Positions 1 through 6,430 of a stretch of DNA of 6,430 nucleotides are shown here, in pieces. This DNA comes from Porticoccaceae bacterium (lineage in GTDB: Bacteria; Pseudomonadota; Gammaproteobacteria; Pseudomonadales; Porticoccaceae), in NCBI GenBank assembly GCA_028822945.1, contig JAPKCN010000113.1, forward strand, positions 1 to 6,430, written 5' to 3'. The position numbers and the translations under genes were made by a program. The notes beneath the pieces were generated by a model. It had not been told where the DNA came from and ran no database searches. It worked only from the letters and a program-made list of their open reading frames with translations. Positions within the stretch are counted from its first letter, which is position 1. Each line of letters begins with the position of its first letter.

Positions 1-1
1 C

Positions 2-649
2 CTCACTGAGGATGAGAAACATCTAGGTGTGGCGTTGGTCGATATAGGCGGTGGCACCTCCGACATTGCGATATTCACTGAGGGTGCCATTCGCCATACC
101 GGGGTGATTCCAATTGCCGGAGATCAAGTTACCAACGATATTGCCATGGCTTTGCGTACGCCCACCGCGCATGCTGAGGAATTAAAAATAAAGTATGCCT
201 GCGCACTGGCAAAACTTGCTCGACCCGAGGAGACAGTCAAAGTGCCAAGTGTTGGTGATAGGCCACCGAGAGACATGTCTCGCCAACTGCTGGCTGAGGT
301 AGTAGAGCCGCGCTATGAAGAATTGTTTACTTTGGTGCAGGAGGAATTGCGTCGCAGTGGTTTTGAGGAACTACTTGCAGCCGGTATCGTGCTGACTGGC
401 GGCACTTCAAAAATGGAGGGCGTGATCGAGTTGGCTGAGGAGATCTTTCATCTACCAGTTCGCGTTGGGTCGCCGGTAAATGTAAAAGGGTTGTCCGATA
501 TAGTTAATAATCCAATTTATTCCACCGGCGTTGGATTGTTACATTTTGGCAAACTCGAGCAAATCAAATTACAGGAATCCAACATTGGCGCAGTCGTCAG
601 TAAGGGTTTTATCAATAACATCAAAGGGTGGTTTCAGGGCGGTCTGTAA
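2..649 (+). CDS. ftsA: Cell division protein FtsA, C-terminal half (5' end cut by window)
   Basis: FtsA is the actin-like ATPase that tethers FtsZ filaments to the inner membrane and helps recruit later division proteins. The frame is open from base 2 to the TAA at 647-649, giving 215 residues, about half the usual length of roughly 420; the start lies upstream of the window. A GTG at position 29 is an internal valine, not a start, because homology (LTEDEKHLGVALVDIGGGT) runs on before it. Visible parts: the phosphate-binding motif VDIGGGTSDIAIF near fragment residues 13-25, the PSVGDRPPR and EVVEPRYEEL segments, the adenosine-binding motif GIVLTGGTSKMEG from residue 128, and YSTGVGLLHFGK. The last 16 residues (SKGFINNIKGWFQGGL) form the expected amphipathic membrane-targeting helix. 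It lies 55 bases upstream of ftsZ, the standard dcw order. No internal damage is seen. Confidence 0.97.
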   Translation, partial: LTEDEKHLGVALVDIGGGTSDIAIFTEGAIRHTGVIPIAGDQVTNDIAMALRTPTAHAEELKIKYACALAKLARPEETVKVPSVGDRPPRDMSRQLLAEVVEPRYEELFTLVQEELRRSGFEELLAAGIVLTGGTSKMEGVIELAEEIFHLPVRVGSPVNVKGLSDIVNNPIYSTGVGLLHFGKLEQIKLQESNIGAVVSKGFINNIKGWFQGGL

Positions 650-692
650 AGGACTAGCAAGAAATATAGTTATTTAATCTATAGGCGTGTAA

Positions 693-697
693 AAGGA
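693..697 (+). promoter_or_regulatory. Ribosome binding site of ftsZ
   Basis: AAGGA lies seven bases before the ATG at 705, within a purine-rich run. It supports that ATG, after which the protein begins MFELVDSIPKNADIKVVGVG as in other FtsZ proteins. It is the strongest Shine-Dalgarno match near any start in the window apart from that of secA. Confidence 0.75.
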
Positions 698-704
698 AAA
701 AATT

Positions 705-1874
705 ATGTTTGAATTGGTTGATAGTATTCCAAAAAATGCGGATATCAAGGTAGTGGGAGTCGGCGGCGGTGGCGGTAATGCAGTGCGGCATATGATGCAG
801 AGCAATATCGACGGAGTAGATTTTATCTGCGCCAATACCGATGCTCAATCTCTCAGTGGTCTGGAGGATGCGACCATTTTACAACTGGGTCAGACCTTGA
901 CCAAGGGGCTTGGCGCGGGAGCTAATCCTGAAGTTGGTCGTCAGGCCGCGCTGGAGGACAAAGATCGCATTGCTCAAGCTCTCGAGGGAGCCGATATGGT
1001 GTTTATTACCGCTGGTATGGGCGGTGGCACGGGCACCGGTGGTGCACCCGTGATCGCCGAGGTTGCAAAGCAGATGGGTATTTTGACGGTTGGCGTGGTT
1101 ACGCGGCCATTTTCGTTTGAGGGTAAAAAACGCATGGCGGTTGCCGATGAAGGCATTGCCCAGTTAAAGGATCGTGTCGATTCGTTAATTATCGTGCCGA
1201 ATGAGAAGCTATTGCAGGTGTTAGGTAAAGATATGACCGTTATTAACGCCTTTAAACAGGCTAACGACGTACTATTTGGTGCAGTACAGGGCATTACCGA
1301 CCTGATACTGTTAGATGGCCTTATTAATGTCGATTTTGCCGATGTCCGAACGATCATGGCCGAAATGGGTATGGCGATGATGGGTACGGGCGAAGCCAGC
1401 GGTGGAGATCGTGCACTGGTTGCTGCCGAGGGAGCTATTCGATGTCCGCTATTGGAGGACATAAACTTACAGGGTGCCAAGGGCATACTGGTCAATATTA
1501 CCAGTGGCTATGACTTAACTCTCGGCGAGTTTGAAGAGGTCGGCAACACCATACGAGAATTCTCTGATGAGAATGCGACAATTATTGTCGGCAGTGTATT
1601 CGATACTGAAATGGCTGACCAATTGCGCGTCACAGTCGTCGCGACGGGATTGCAAAATCAGTCTGTTAAATCTGGGCCGCGCAGTGTGATCGACAATACT
1701 GTACGTAAAAATAACGGCGCTATAGATTATGCGCGCCTAGACAATCAGCCGGCCATCACTCGCCGGAAGACTTCGGTTAAAAGTGGTTCTGCCGCCCAAA
1801 AATTGGATATGCAAGTGGATCCCGAAATGGACTTTTTAGATGTACCGGCATTTCTTCGAAAACAAGCTGATTAA
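705..1874 (+). CDS. ftsZ: Cell division protein FtsZ, tubulin-like GTPase
   Basis: FtsZ polymerises in a GTP-dependent way into the Z-ring at mid-cell and organises the division machinery. The frame gives 389 residues, against 383 in E. coli, so it looks complete. The N-terminal GTP-binding domain has the glycine-rich loop GVGGGGGNAV (residues 18-27), NTDAQSL (44-50) and the tubulin signature GGGTGTG (106-112). The T7 loop NVDFAD (208-213) supplies the acidic residues D210 and D213 that complete the GTPase site of the next subunit. The conserved core ends near ATGL at 313-316. A variable linker of about 58 residues follows, then the C-terminal peptide MDFLDVPAFLRKQAD (375-389), the usual docking site for FtsA, ZipA and other partners. 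FtsA is encoded directly upstream. No truncation or missing catalytic residue is seen. Confidence 0.99.
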   Translation: MFELVDSIPKNADIKVVGVGGGGGNAVRHMMQSNIDGVDFICANTDAQSLSGLEDATILQLGQTLTKGLGAGANPEVGRQAALEDKDRIAQALEGADMVFITAGMGGGTGTGGAPVIAEVAKQMGILTVGVVTRPFSFEGKKRMAVADEGIAQLKDRVDSLIIVPNEKLLQVLGKDMTVINAFKQANDVLFGAVQGITDLILLDGLINVDFADVRTIMAEMGMAMMGTGEASGGDRALVAAEGAIRCPLLEDINLQGAKGILVNITSGYDLTLGEFEEVGNTIREFSDENATIIVGSVFDTEMADQLRVTVVATGLQNQSVKSGPRSVIDNTVRKNNGAIDYARLDNQPAITRRKTSVKSGSAAQKLDMQVDPEMDFLDVPAFLRKQAD

Positions 1875-1894
1875 TCTTAAAACTAGCGATGCCA

Positions 1895-1951
1895 ACCGCT
1901 TCTCGGTCGCGAGCGCCTCTAATGTAAACATCTTGGCGACCGAGAGCTGGT
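1895..1951 (+). other. Inverted repeat / predicted mRNA hairpin between ftsZ and lpxC
   Basis: TCTCGGTCGC at 1901-1910 is perfectly complementary to GCGACCGAGA at 1936-1945. The stem can extend outward through two G-U wobbles and one mismatch to pair ACC (1895-1897) with GGT (1949-1951). The loop is 25 bases. No run of T follows on the + strand, so this is not a canonical intrinsic terminator. It begins 20 bases after the ftsZ stop and ends 38 bases before the lpxC start. Inference: it could stabilise the 3' end of ftsZ mRNA, mark a processing site, or dampen read-through into lpxC. Confidence 0.6.
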
Positions 1952-1989
1952 CTGATAGAATTATCTAAGGGTGAAAGTGGATTTAGTTC

Positions 1990-2895
1990 ATGATTAGACA
2001 GCGCACATTAAAAAATACGATACGCGCGTCTGGTGTCGGATTGCATACTGGCGAGCAAGTCTATTTAACCTTGAGGCCTTCCGCGCCGGACACAGGTATT
2101 GTGTTTGTGCGCACCGATCTCGATCCACACGTGGAAGTTTTCGCCAAGGCCGAAAATGTTGGTGAAACTATGCTCTCGACAACACTCCTTAAAGGAAGTG
2201 TTCGAGTGTCGACGGTAGAACATTTGCTATCCGCTCTTGCCGGCCTCGGGATAGATAATGCCCGTATTGATGTGTCGGCTGCCGAAATTCCAATAATGGA
2301 TGGCAGCGCGGCTCCCTTTGTGTTTCTCGTCCAGTCCGCTGGCATTCTTGAGCAGAATGCAGCGAAGAAATTCGTACGGGTAAAAAAAGTCGTTAGGGTT
2401 GAGCAGGAGGGCAAGAGCGCTAGCTTTAAACCTTTCGATGGCTTTAAGATAAATTTTGCGATTGATTATGATCACCCAGTATTTGCCCAGCAAACAATGA
2501 ATGGCAGCGTAAATTTCTCCAGTGCAGCCTTTGTTAAAGAAGTCAGTCGAGCGCGGACCTTTGGATTTATGCACGAGTTAGAACAGATGAAGTCTATGGG
2601 ATTGGCGCGCGGCGGGAGTCTTGAGAATGCTATTGTAGTCGACCGATATTCAATCCTAAATAAGGGCGGATTGCGTTACCATGATGAGTTTGTAAAACAC
2701 AAAATCCTCGATGCGATTGGCGATCTGTACTTACTTGGCAATAGCTTAATCTGTGAATTTGATGCGCACAAATCTGGACATGGCCTCAATAATGCCTCAG
2801 TGCGCGAGTTGATGGCACAAAAGGATGCTTGGGAGTTTGTCACCTTTGAGGAGAACCCAGAGGACGTCCCGATCGTGTATAGTGTTGCGAGTTAG
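1990..2895 (+). CDS. lpxC: UDP-3-O-acyl-N-acetylglucosamine deacetylase LpxC
   Basis: LpxC is the zinc-dependent cytoplasmic enzyme that removes the acetyl group from UDP-3-O-acyl-GlcNAc, the committed step of lipid A synthesis. The product is 301 residues (E. coli 305) and begins MIRQRTLKNTIRASGVGLHT like its homologues, which fixes the ATG at 1990. The Shine-Dalgarno signal is weak: GTGGA at about 1977-1981 is the best match. Catalytic and metal residues are present: E77 and H78 in STVEHL, H237 and D241 in HKILDAIGD, and H264 in KSGHGLNN. The substrate-loop segments EIPIMDGSAAPFV and SRARTFGFM are also intact. The protein ends in VPIVYSVAS and lacks the AVLA-type tail that marks E. coli LpxC for FtsH proteolysis, so its turnover may be controlled differently (inference). 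It sits 115 bases after ftsZ and 22 bases before the peptidase gene. Confidence 0.98.
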   Translation: MIRQRTLKNTIRASGVGLHTGEQVYLTLRPSAPDTGIVFVRTDLDPHVEVFAKAENVGETMLSTTLLKGSVRVSTVEHLLSALAGLGIDNARIDVSAAEIPIMDGSAAPFVFLVQSAGILEQNAAKKFVRVKKVVRVEQEGKSASFKPFDGFKINFAIDYDHPVFAQQTMNGSVNFSSAAFVKEVSRARTFGFMHELEQMKSMGLARGGSLENAIVVDRYSILNKGGLRYHDEFVKHKILDAIGDLYLLGNSLICEFDAHKSGHGLNNASVRELMAQKDAWEFVTFEENPEDVPIVYSVAS

Positions 2896-2917
2896 AAGAC
2901 GAAAGGTAAAGTTTTAA

Positions 2918-3859
2918 GTGAAAATAATTCTCATCAATAACGGCGCAGACAGAACGCGCTCTATCACCTTAAACAGTTGGGCGAAGGGTCTGCTATCGGT
3001 GTTATTGTTGGGAATTCCGGTGGCCGCTGGAACTTTTTTGGGTTTGAAAATTGCCGATGGTCGTTGGGAATTGCTATTTGAAAATACCGTGGGCGAGATG
3101 CGCGAGCAGATAGTCATTCAACGCTCTGAGGTTGACGCTGCGCGTGATCAAGTGGAAGCTACGCTGTCGGCGATGACGGTCAAACTTGCGCAAATGCGCT
3201 CGCGATTGGTGCGACTCGACGCGTTAGGTGAGCAGTTGACGCAAATTGCCGATTTACAAGGAGGCGAATTTGATTTTTCTCGCTCGGTAGGGCTGGGTGG
3301 TCCTGACCAACGGCTCGATTCTGAGGTGACGCGTTCTATGTCGGCTCATGACGAGCTCAAAAGACTGTTTGCATCGATGGACAACAGCCTTAGCGACCGC
3401 GAGGCGCAACTCAATGTTTTGCAGTCTATGATGTCTGAAAACCGTCTGAAAACCGAGAGCACAGTGGCCGGTCGGCCGATTTTGAAAGGTTGGCTGTCGT
3501 CCGAATATGGTATGCGAACGGATCCTTTTCATGGCAAACAACGCTGGCATAATGGCGTAGACTTTGCCGGACGCGAAGGCTCCGACGTTATCGCAGTTGC
3601 GTCGGGCGTGGTCACTTGGGCGGGTAAGCGAAGTGGCTACGGGCAGATGATCGAAGTCAATCACAGCGATGGCTACGTCACTCGCTATGCTCACAATCGC
3701 GAAAACATGGCTAAGTTGGGTGCGATTGTCAAAAAAGGCGAGGCCATTGCTAAAATGGGTAGCACGGGTCGATCGACCGGGCCACATGTGCACTTTGAAG
3801 TTTACAAAAATGGCCGCACGGTCGACCCATCTACCTATATCCATCGTACTATTCGTTAA
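2918..3859 (+). CDS. Membrane-anchored M23 (LytM-type) metallopeptidase
   Basis: This is probably a periplasmic zinc endopeptidase that cuts peptidoglycan cross-links or peptides. The 313-residue product starts at GTG 2918, with AAAGG (2902-2906) 11 bases upstream; the start MKIILINNGADRTRSITL resembles the family N-terminus. A single hydrophobic segment at about residues 22-43 would act as a signal anchor with the rest in the periplasm. A charged, probably coiled-coil region follows (about 56-115), then a linker. The M23 domain spans about 185-308 (GRPILKGWLSSEYGMRTDPF onward). It keeps all the expected active-site residues: H211 and D215 in HNGVD, H259 in RYAH, and H290 and H292 in HVH. It is therefore predicted to be active, unlike degenerate LytM activators such as EnvC. 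The exact bond cut cannot be read from sequence. It lies between lpxC and secA, where E. coli has secM. An 11-bp tandem repeat lies in the linker at 3433-3454. Confidence 0.93.
   Translation: MKIILINNGADRTRSITLNSWAKGLLSVLLLGIPVAAGTFLGLKIADGRWELLFENTVGEMREQIVIQRSEVDAARDQVEATLSAMTVKLAQMRSRLVRLDALGEQLTQIADLQGGEFDFSRSVGLGGPDQRLDSEVTRSMSAHDELKRLFASMDNSLSDREAQLNVLQSMMSENRLKTESTVAGRPILKGWLSSEYGMRTDPFHGKQRWHNGVDFAGREGSDVIAVASGVVTWAGKRSGYGQMIEVNHSDGYVTRYAHNRENMAKLGAIVKKGEAIAKMGSTGRSTGPHVHFEVYKNGRTVDPSTYIHRTIR
3433..3454 (+). repeat. Perfect 11-bp tandem repeat (two copies) inside the M23 peptidase gene
   Basis: GTCTGAAAACC occurs at 3433-3443 and again immediately at 3444-3454. It encodes part of the linker just before the catalytic domain (residues SENRLKTE). 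Because 11 is not a multiple of three, gain or loss of one copy would shift the frame before the M23 domain. With two copies the frame is open and the catalytic domain is read correctly. Confidence 0.85.
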
Positions 3860-3883
3860 ACGTCAGTTTTAACTCTAAAACGT

Positions 3884-3912
3884 TTGTCACATCTCGCATA
3901 ACGCATGAAAAT
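3884..3912 (+). promoter_or_regulatory. Possible weak sigma-70-like promoter upstream of secA
   Basis: TTGTCA (3884-3889) matches the -35 consensus at five of six bases. With a 17-base spacer it is followed by GAAAAT (3907-3912), a four of six match to -10. The gap is AT-rich and the secA ATG is at 3943. A match this weak occurs often by chance, so it is only a candidate for a secA-specific start. Confidence 0.2.
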
Positions 3913-3943
3913 TCTTGTAATTTCTGTCTTGGAAAGGTATTGA
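3905..3943 (+). CDS. Possible 12-codon leader reading frame overlapping the secA start
   Basis: An ATG at 3905 opens a frame encoding MKILVISVLERY and stops at TGA 3941-3943. The stop overlaps the A of the secA ATG as TGATG, a layout often seen in translational coupling. It is in a different frame from secA. I see no Shine-Dalgarno sequence before 3905, and the frame is short enough to occur by chance. It occupies the position of secM in E. coli but has no likeness to SecM and no room for an arrest motif of that kind. Treat it as a candidate only. Confidence 0.15.
   Translation: MKILVISVLERY
3931..3937 (+). promoter_or_regulatory. Ribosome binding site that fixes the secA start at 3943
   Basis: GGAAAGG lies five bases before the ATG at 3943. 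A TTG directly upstream at 3940 is in the same frame but would leave only two bases of spacing and add a residue not found in homologues. From 3943 the protein begins MLNNILKNIFGSKN, matching the E. coli start MLIKLLTKVFGSRN. Confidence 0.75.
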
Positions 3944-6430
3944 TGTTAAACAATATTTTAAAAAATATATTCGGCAGTAAAAACGCGCGAGACCTTCGCC
4001 GACTCAATAAAATAGTATTTAACGTCAATGCATTTGAAAAAAGATTGATGGTATTGAATGATTTTCAGTTAGCGTCTAAGACAACGGAATACCGCGAGCG
4101 TTTAGCTGCGGGAGAGTCCCTCGAAGAGCTCCTTCCGGAGGCGTTTGCCACGGTGCGCGAGACTGCGAGTAGAACGCTTGGCATGCGTCACTTCGATGTG
4201 CAGATTATCGGCGGTGTGACCCTCCACGAAGGTCGAATTGCGGAAATGCGTACCGGTGAGGGAAAAACTCTGGTCGCAACCTTGGCGGCGTATTTAAACG
4301 CTCTTGCCAGTCGCGGTGTTCATGTGATTACTGTGAACGACTATCTGGCCAAGCGCGATGCTCAGTGGATGGCGCCGCTCTACACGACCCTTGGTTTGTC
4401 AATCGGGATTGTACAATCATATCGCGGAGTGGAGACAGCTAATTCGTTTTTTGTAGCTGCAGGGGAGGGCGACAGCTTACTACCCTGTAGTCGTCAGCAG
4501 GCCTATGCTGCAGACATAACCTATGGCACAAATAATGAGTTCGGCTTTGATTATTTGCGAGATAATATGGCGCTGCGTCTCGATGAGAAATCTCAACGCG
4601 GTTTGAACTTTGCCATAATTGACGAGGTTGATTCAATTCTTATTGACGAGGCGCGCACGCCATTGGTCATATCGGGAGCATCTCAGGACAGCTCCGAATT
4701 ATACAAAAGCATCAACAACTTGACTCAGGGTTTGCAACTCGAGACCGAAGATCGGTCGGGTGATTTTAGCGTCGACGAAAAAGCGCGCCAAGTTGAACTC
4801 ACTGAAGGCGGTCATCAAAGGGTTGAGCAGGCACTGATTGAGGCTAAATTATTGACCGCCGAGGAGAGTCTCTATCAGGCCTCTAATCTAGGGCTTTTAC
4901 ACCATATATCTTCTGCGCTGCGGGCCCAGTATTTGTTCCATGTCGATGTTGAGTATATCGTCGAGGCGGGTCAGGTGGTATTAATCGATGAACATACTGG
5001 TCGCACTATGCCGGGGCGCCGCTTGTCAGAGGGTCTTCATCAGGCAATTGAAGCCAAAGAGTGTCTCGATATCCAGCAGGAGAGCCAAACACTAGCTTCA
5101 ACGACATTTCAAAACTACTCTCGGCTGTATGGTAAATTGGCTGGCATGACAGGTACCGCAGATACCGAAGCATTTGAGTTCCAGCAAATTTATGGACTCG
5201 ATGTGATGGTTATTCCAACTAATGTCGAGGTCAACCGCGATGATCTTAACGATCTGATATATCTAACCCAGAGTGAAAAATTCGACGCTGTTATAGAGGA
5301 TATTCGCGAAACGGTTGCCAAGGGGGCGCCCGTGCTGGTGGGCACAGCGTCGGTGGAGACATCTGAGTTACTTTCGGGACTCTTGACCAACAAAAAGATC
5401 GAACACAGCGTCTTAAATGCGAAACAGCACGAACGGGAGGCTAGTATCATAGTTAATGCCGGTCGCCCAGGGGCTATTACAATTGCTACTAATATGGCAG
5501 GGCGGGGTACCGATATTGTTCTCGGTGGCAATCTTGACGCTGAGTTAAAAACGCTGACGGCTGGTCAGAGTGGTGAGATAGACGCCCGCCGCGAAGCTTG
5601 GCAGGTTCGCCAGAAAACCGTTATAGCAGCCGGCGGGTTACATATTATCGCCACTGAACGCCACGAGTCGCGACGTATCGATAACCAACTACGCGGGCGT
5701 TCCGGCCGTCAAGGTGACCCTGGTGTATCGCGGTTTTATCTGTCGCTAGAGGATCCCTTGATGCGCTTATTTGCCTCCGACCGGGTAAAAAATATGATGC
5801 GAAGTTTGGGTATGGAGCAGGGTGAAGCGATCGAACACAGAATGGTCACTAATGCTATTGTTAAAGCTCAGCGCAAGGTCGAAGGGCGTAATTTTGATAT
5901 CCGTAAGCATCTCTTAGAATACGATGACGTGGCCAATGATCAGCGCCAAGTTATATATCAACAGCGCAACGATCTTCTCGAGGATGAAGATATTTCCGAT
6001 ATCATCACCACGATTCGCGGCGACGTCGTAGAGCAGTGCATCGATGGATACATCGCGCCTCAAAGTTTAGACGAACAATGGGACATTGACGGTTTAGAGC
6101 GCTCATTAGAGGCTGATTTTGCGGTCAAAGTGCCATTGCAAGACTGGCTGGATAAGGATAACCGATTTGATGAGGCCGAGCTTCGTCAGCGTGTCGTATT
6201 GCTGTGCAGCTCGCGTATGAACAGCGGCATGGCCATGTTGGTGACTATATGCGCGAAGTCGAAAGGCAGATTATGTTGCAGGTGCTGGATAATTTGTGGA
6301 AGGAACATCTCGCGAAAATGGATCAATTGCGTCAGAGTGTTGGTCTGCGAGCGTATGCGCAAAAAAATCCCAAACAGGAATACAAACGAGAGTCGTTTGC
6401 CCTTTTCGAAGAGCTTCTAAGCAAAATAAA
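3943..6430 (+). CDS. secA: Preprotein translocase ATPase SecA, frameshifted near 6204 and cut by the window end
   Basis: SecA is the ATPase that drives unfolded preproteins through the SecYEG channel. Nucleotide-binding domain 1 carries Walker A MRTGEGKT (residues 102-109) and Walker B DEVDSILIDEARTPL from 227. The preprotein-binding region follows (AAGQVVLIDEHTGRTM-like segment, here EAGQVVLIDEHTGRTM). Domain 2 has NMAGRGTDIVLGGN and QLRGRSGRQGDPG from 582, then the scaffold region NFDIRKHLLEYDDVANDQR. Relative to E. coli there are about 18 extra residues within 157-186. Near residue 754 the frame breaks: the original frame continues as unrelated sequence to TAA 6418-6420, while the two-helix-finger homology (QIMLQVLDNLWKEHL, then NPKQEYKRESFALFEELL) is found one frame back from about 6204 to the window edge. 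Corrected, about 829 residues are present; the last 90 or so, including the usual zinc-binding tail, lie outside. A PTNVEVNR segment replaces the more usual PTNRP. Confidence 0.95.
6193..6207 (+). other. Frameshift site in secA (apparent one-base deletion)
   Basis: Upstream homology (FDEAELRQR) is in the frame of the secA start; downstream homology (QLAYEQ, then GDYMREVERQIMLQVLDNLW) is in the -1 frame. The -1 frame is closed by TGA at 6168-6170, so the switch lies after that. Adding one base at about 6204, for example restoring CTGGTG from CTGTG, gives RVVLLVQLAYEQ. That has the same number of residues between the arginine and tyrosine as E. coli RILAQSIEVYQ. There is no slippery heptamer and no homopolymer at the site, which argues against programmed frameshifting. 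Confidence 0.88.

Noticed and set aside
665..670. TATAGT as a -10 element between ftsA and ftsZ
   Set aside because: No -35 match is present at 16-18 bases upstream; AT-rich spacers give such hexamers often.
974..1495. Long open frame on the - strand inside ftsZ (173 codons)
   Set aside because: It lies wholly within the well-conserved ftsZ gene, and its low-complexity translation (rich in S, P, T, I) is typical of the reverse strand of a coding sequence.
2061..2574. Two overlapping - strand frames inside lpxC
   Set aside because: Both are shadows of the intact lpxC coding sequence.
3767..3778. 12-bp perfect palindrome GGTCGATCGACC in the M23 gene
   Set aside because: About one palindrome of this length is expected by chance in a window this size, and it is explained by conserved codons (STGRSTGP).
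3254..3844. Open frame on the - strand opposite the M23 peptidase gene (196 codons)
   Set aside because: It is antisense to conserved catalytic motifs, has no ribosome binding site that I can see and resembles no known protein.
3669..3872. Second + strand frame overlapping the end of the M23 peptidase gene
   Set aside because: It is an out-of-frame reading of the conserved catalytic domain and has no independent support.
3858..3885. AT-rich inverted repeats after the peptidase stop (AAACGT/ACGTTT and GTTTTA/TAAAAC) as a terminator
   Set aside because: The stems are only six bases, AT-rich and mutually exclusive, and no T-run follows; too weak to call a terminator.
6193..6420. Programmed -1 frameshift in secA
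   Set aside because: No X XXY YYZ slippery heptamer lies between the upstream stop in the -1 frame (6168-6170) and the homology switch, and restoring one base gives exact spacing with homologues, so a deletion or read error is more likely.

Overview
This window is the distal end of a division and cell wall (dcw) cluster running into the secretion gene secA, all on the + strand. The order is ftsA (3' half only), ftsZ, lpxC, a membrane-anchored M23 (LytM) peptidase gene, secA. The protein sequences are gammaproteobacterial: FtsZ ends in the LDVPAFLRKQAD peptide, LpxC follows the E. coli protein almost without gaps, and SecA carries the QLRGRSGRQGDPG and DEVDSILIDEARTPL motifs. An M23 peptidase gene between lpxC and secA, in the place where E. 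coli has secM, is as I recall the arrangement of Pseudomonas and its relatives. Base composition is near half GC by eye. I would place the source among Pseudomonas-like or Cellvibrio-like Gammaproteobacteria, but no genus can be named from the sequence.

Layout: 2-649 is the C-terminal half of FtsA, ending in its membrane-binding helix. A 55-base gap holds the ftsZ ribosome binding site. ftsZ is 705-1874. A 115-base gap holds a perfect 10-bp inverted repeat that could form a strong hairpin. lpxC is 1990-2895. A 22-base gap leads to the GTG-started peptidase gene, 2918-3859. An 83-base gap holds a weak promoter-like pair and a 12-codon reading frame whose stop overlaps the secA start. secA runs from 3943 off the right edge.

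Together the genes cover Z-ring assembly and anchoring (FtsZ, FtsA), the committed step of lipid A synthesis (LpxC), peptidoglycan remodelling (M23) and the motor for export of envelope proteins (SecA). All genes point the same way with short gaps, so co-transcription is plausible.

The content is mostly conserved housekeeping, and I see no mobile element, CRISPR array, tRNA, rRNA or novel multi-gene system. Points worth a second look: an apparent one-base deletion near 6204 that frameshifts secA; an extra stretch of about 18 residues in SecA nucleotide-binding domain 1; the ftsZ-lpxC hairpin; an 11-bp perfect tandem repeat inside the peptidase gene; and the small frame overlapping the secA start. 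Comparisons with E. coli and other proteins are from memory, not from a computed alignment.
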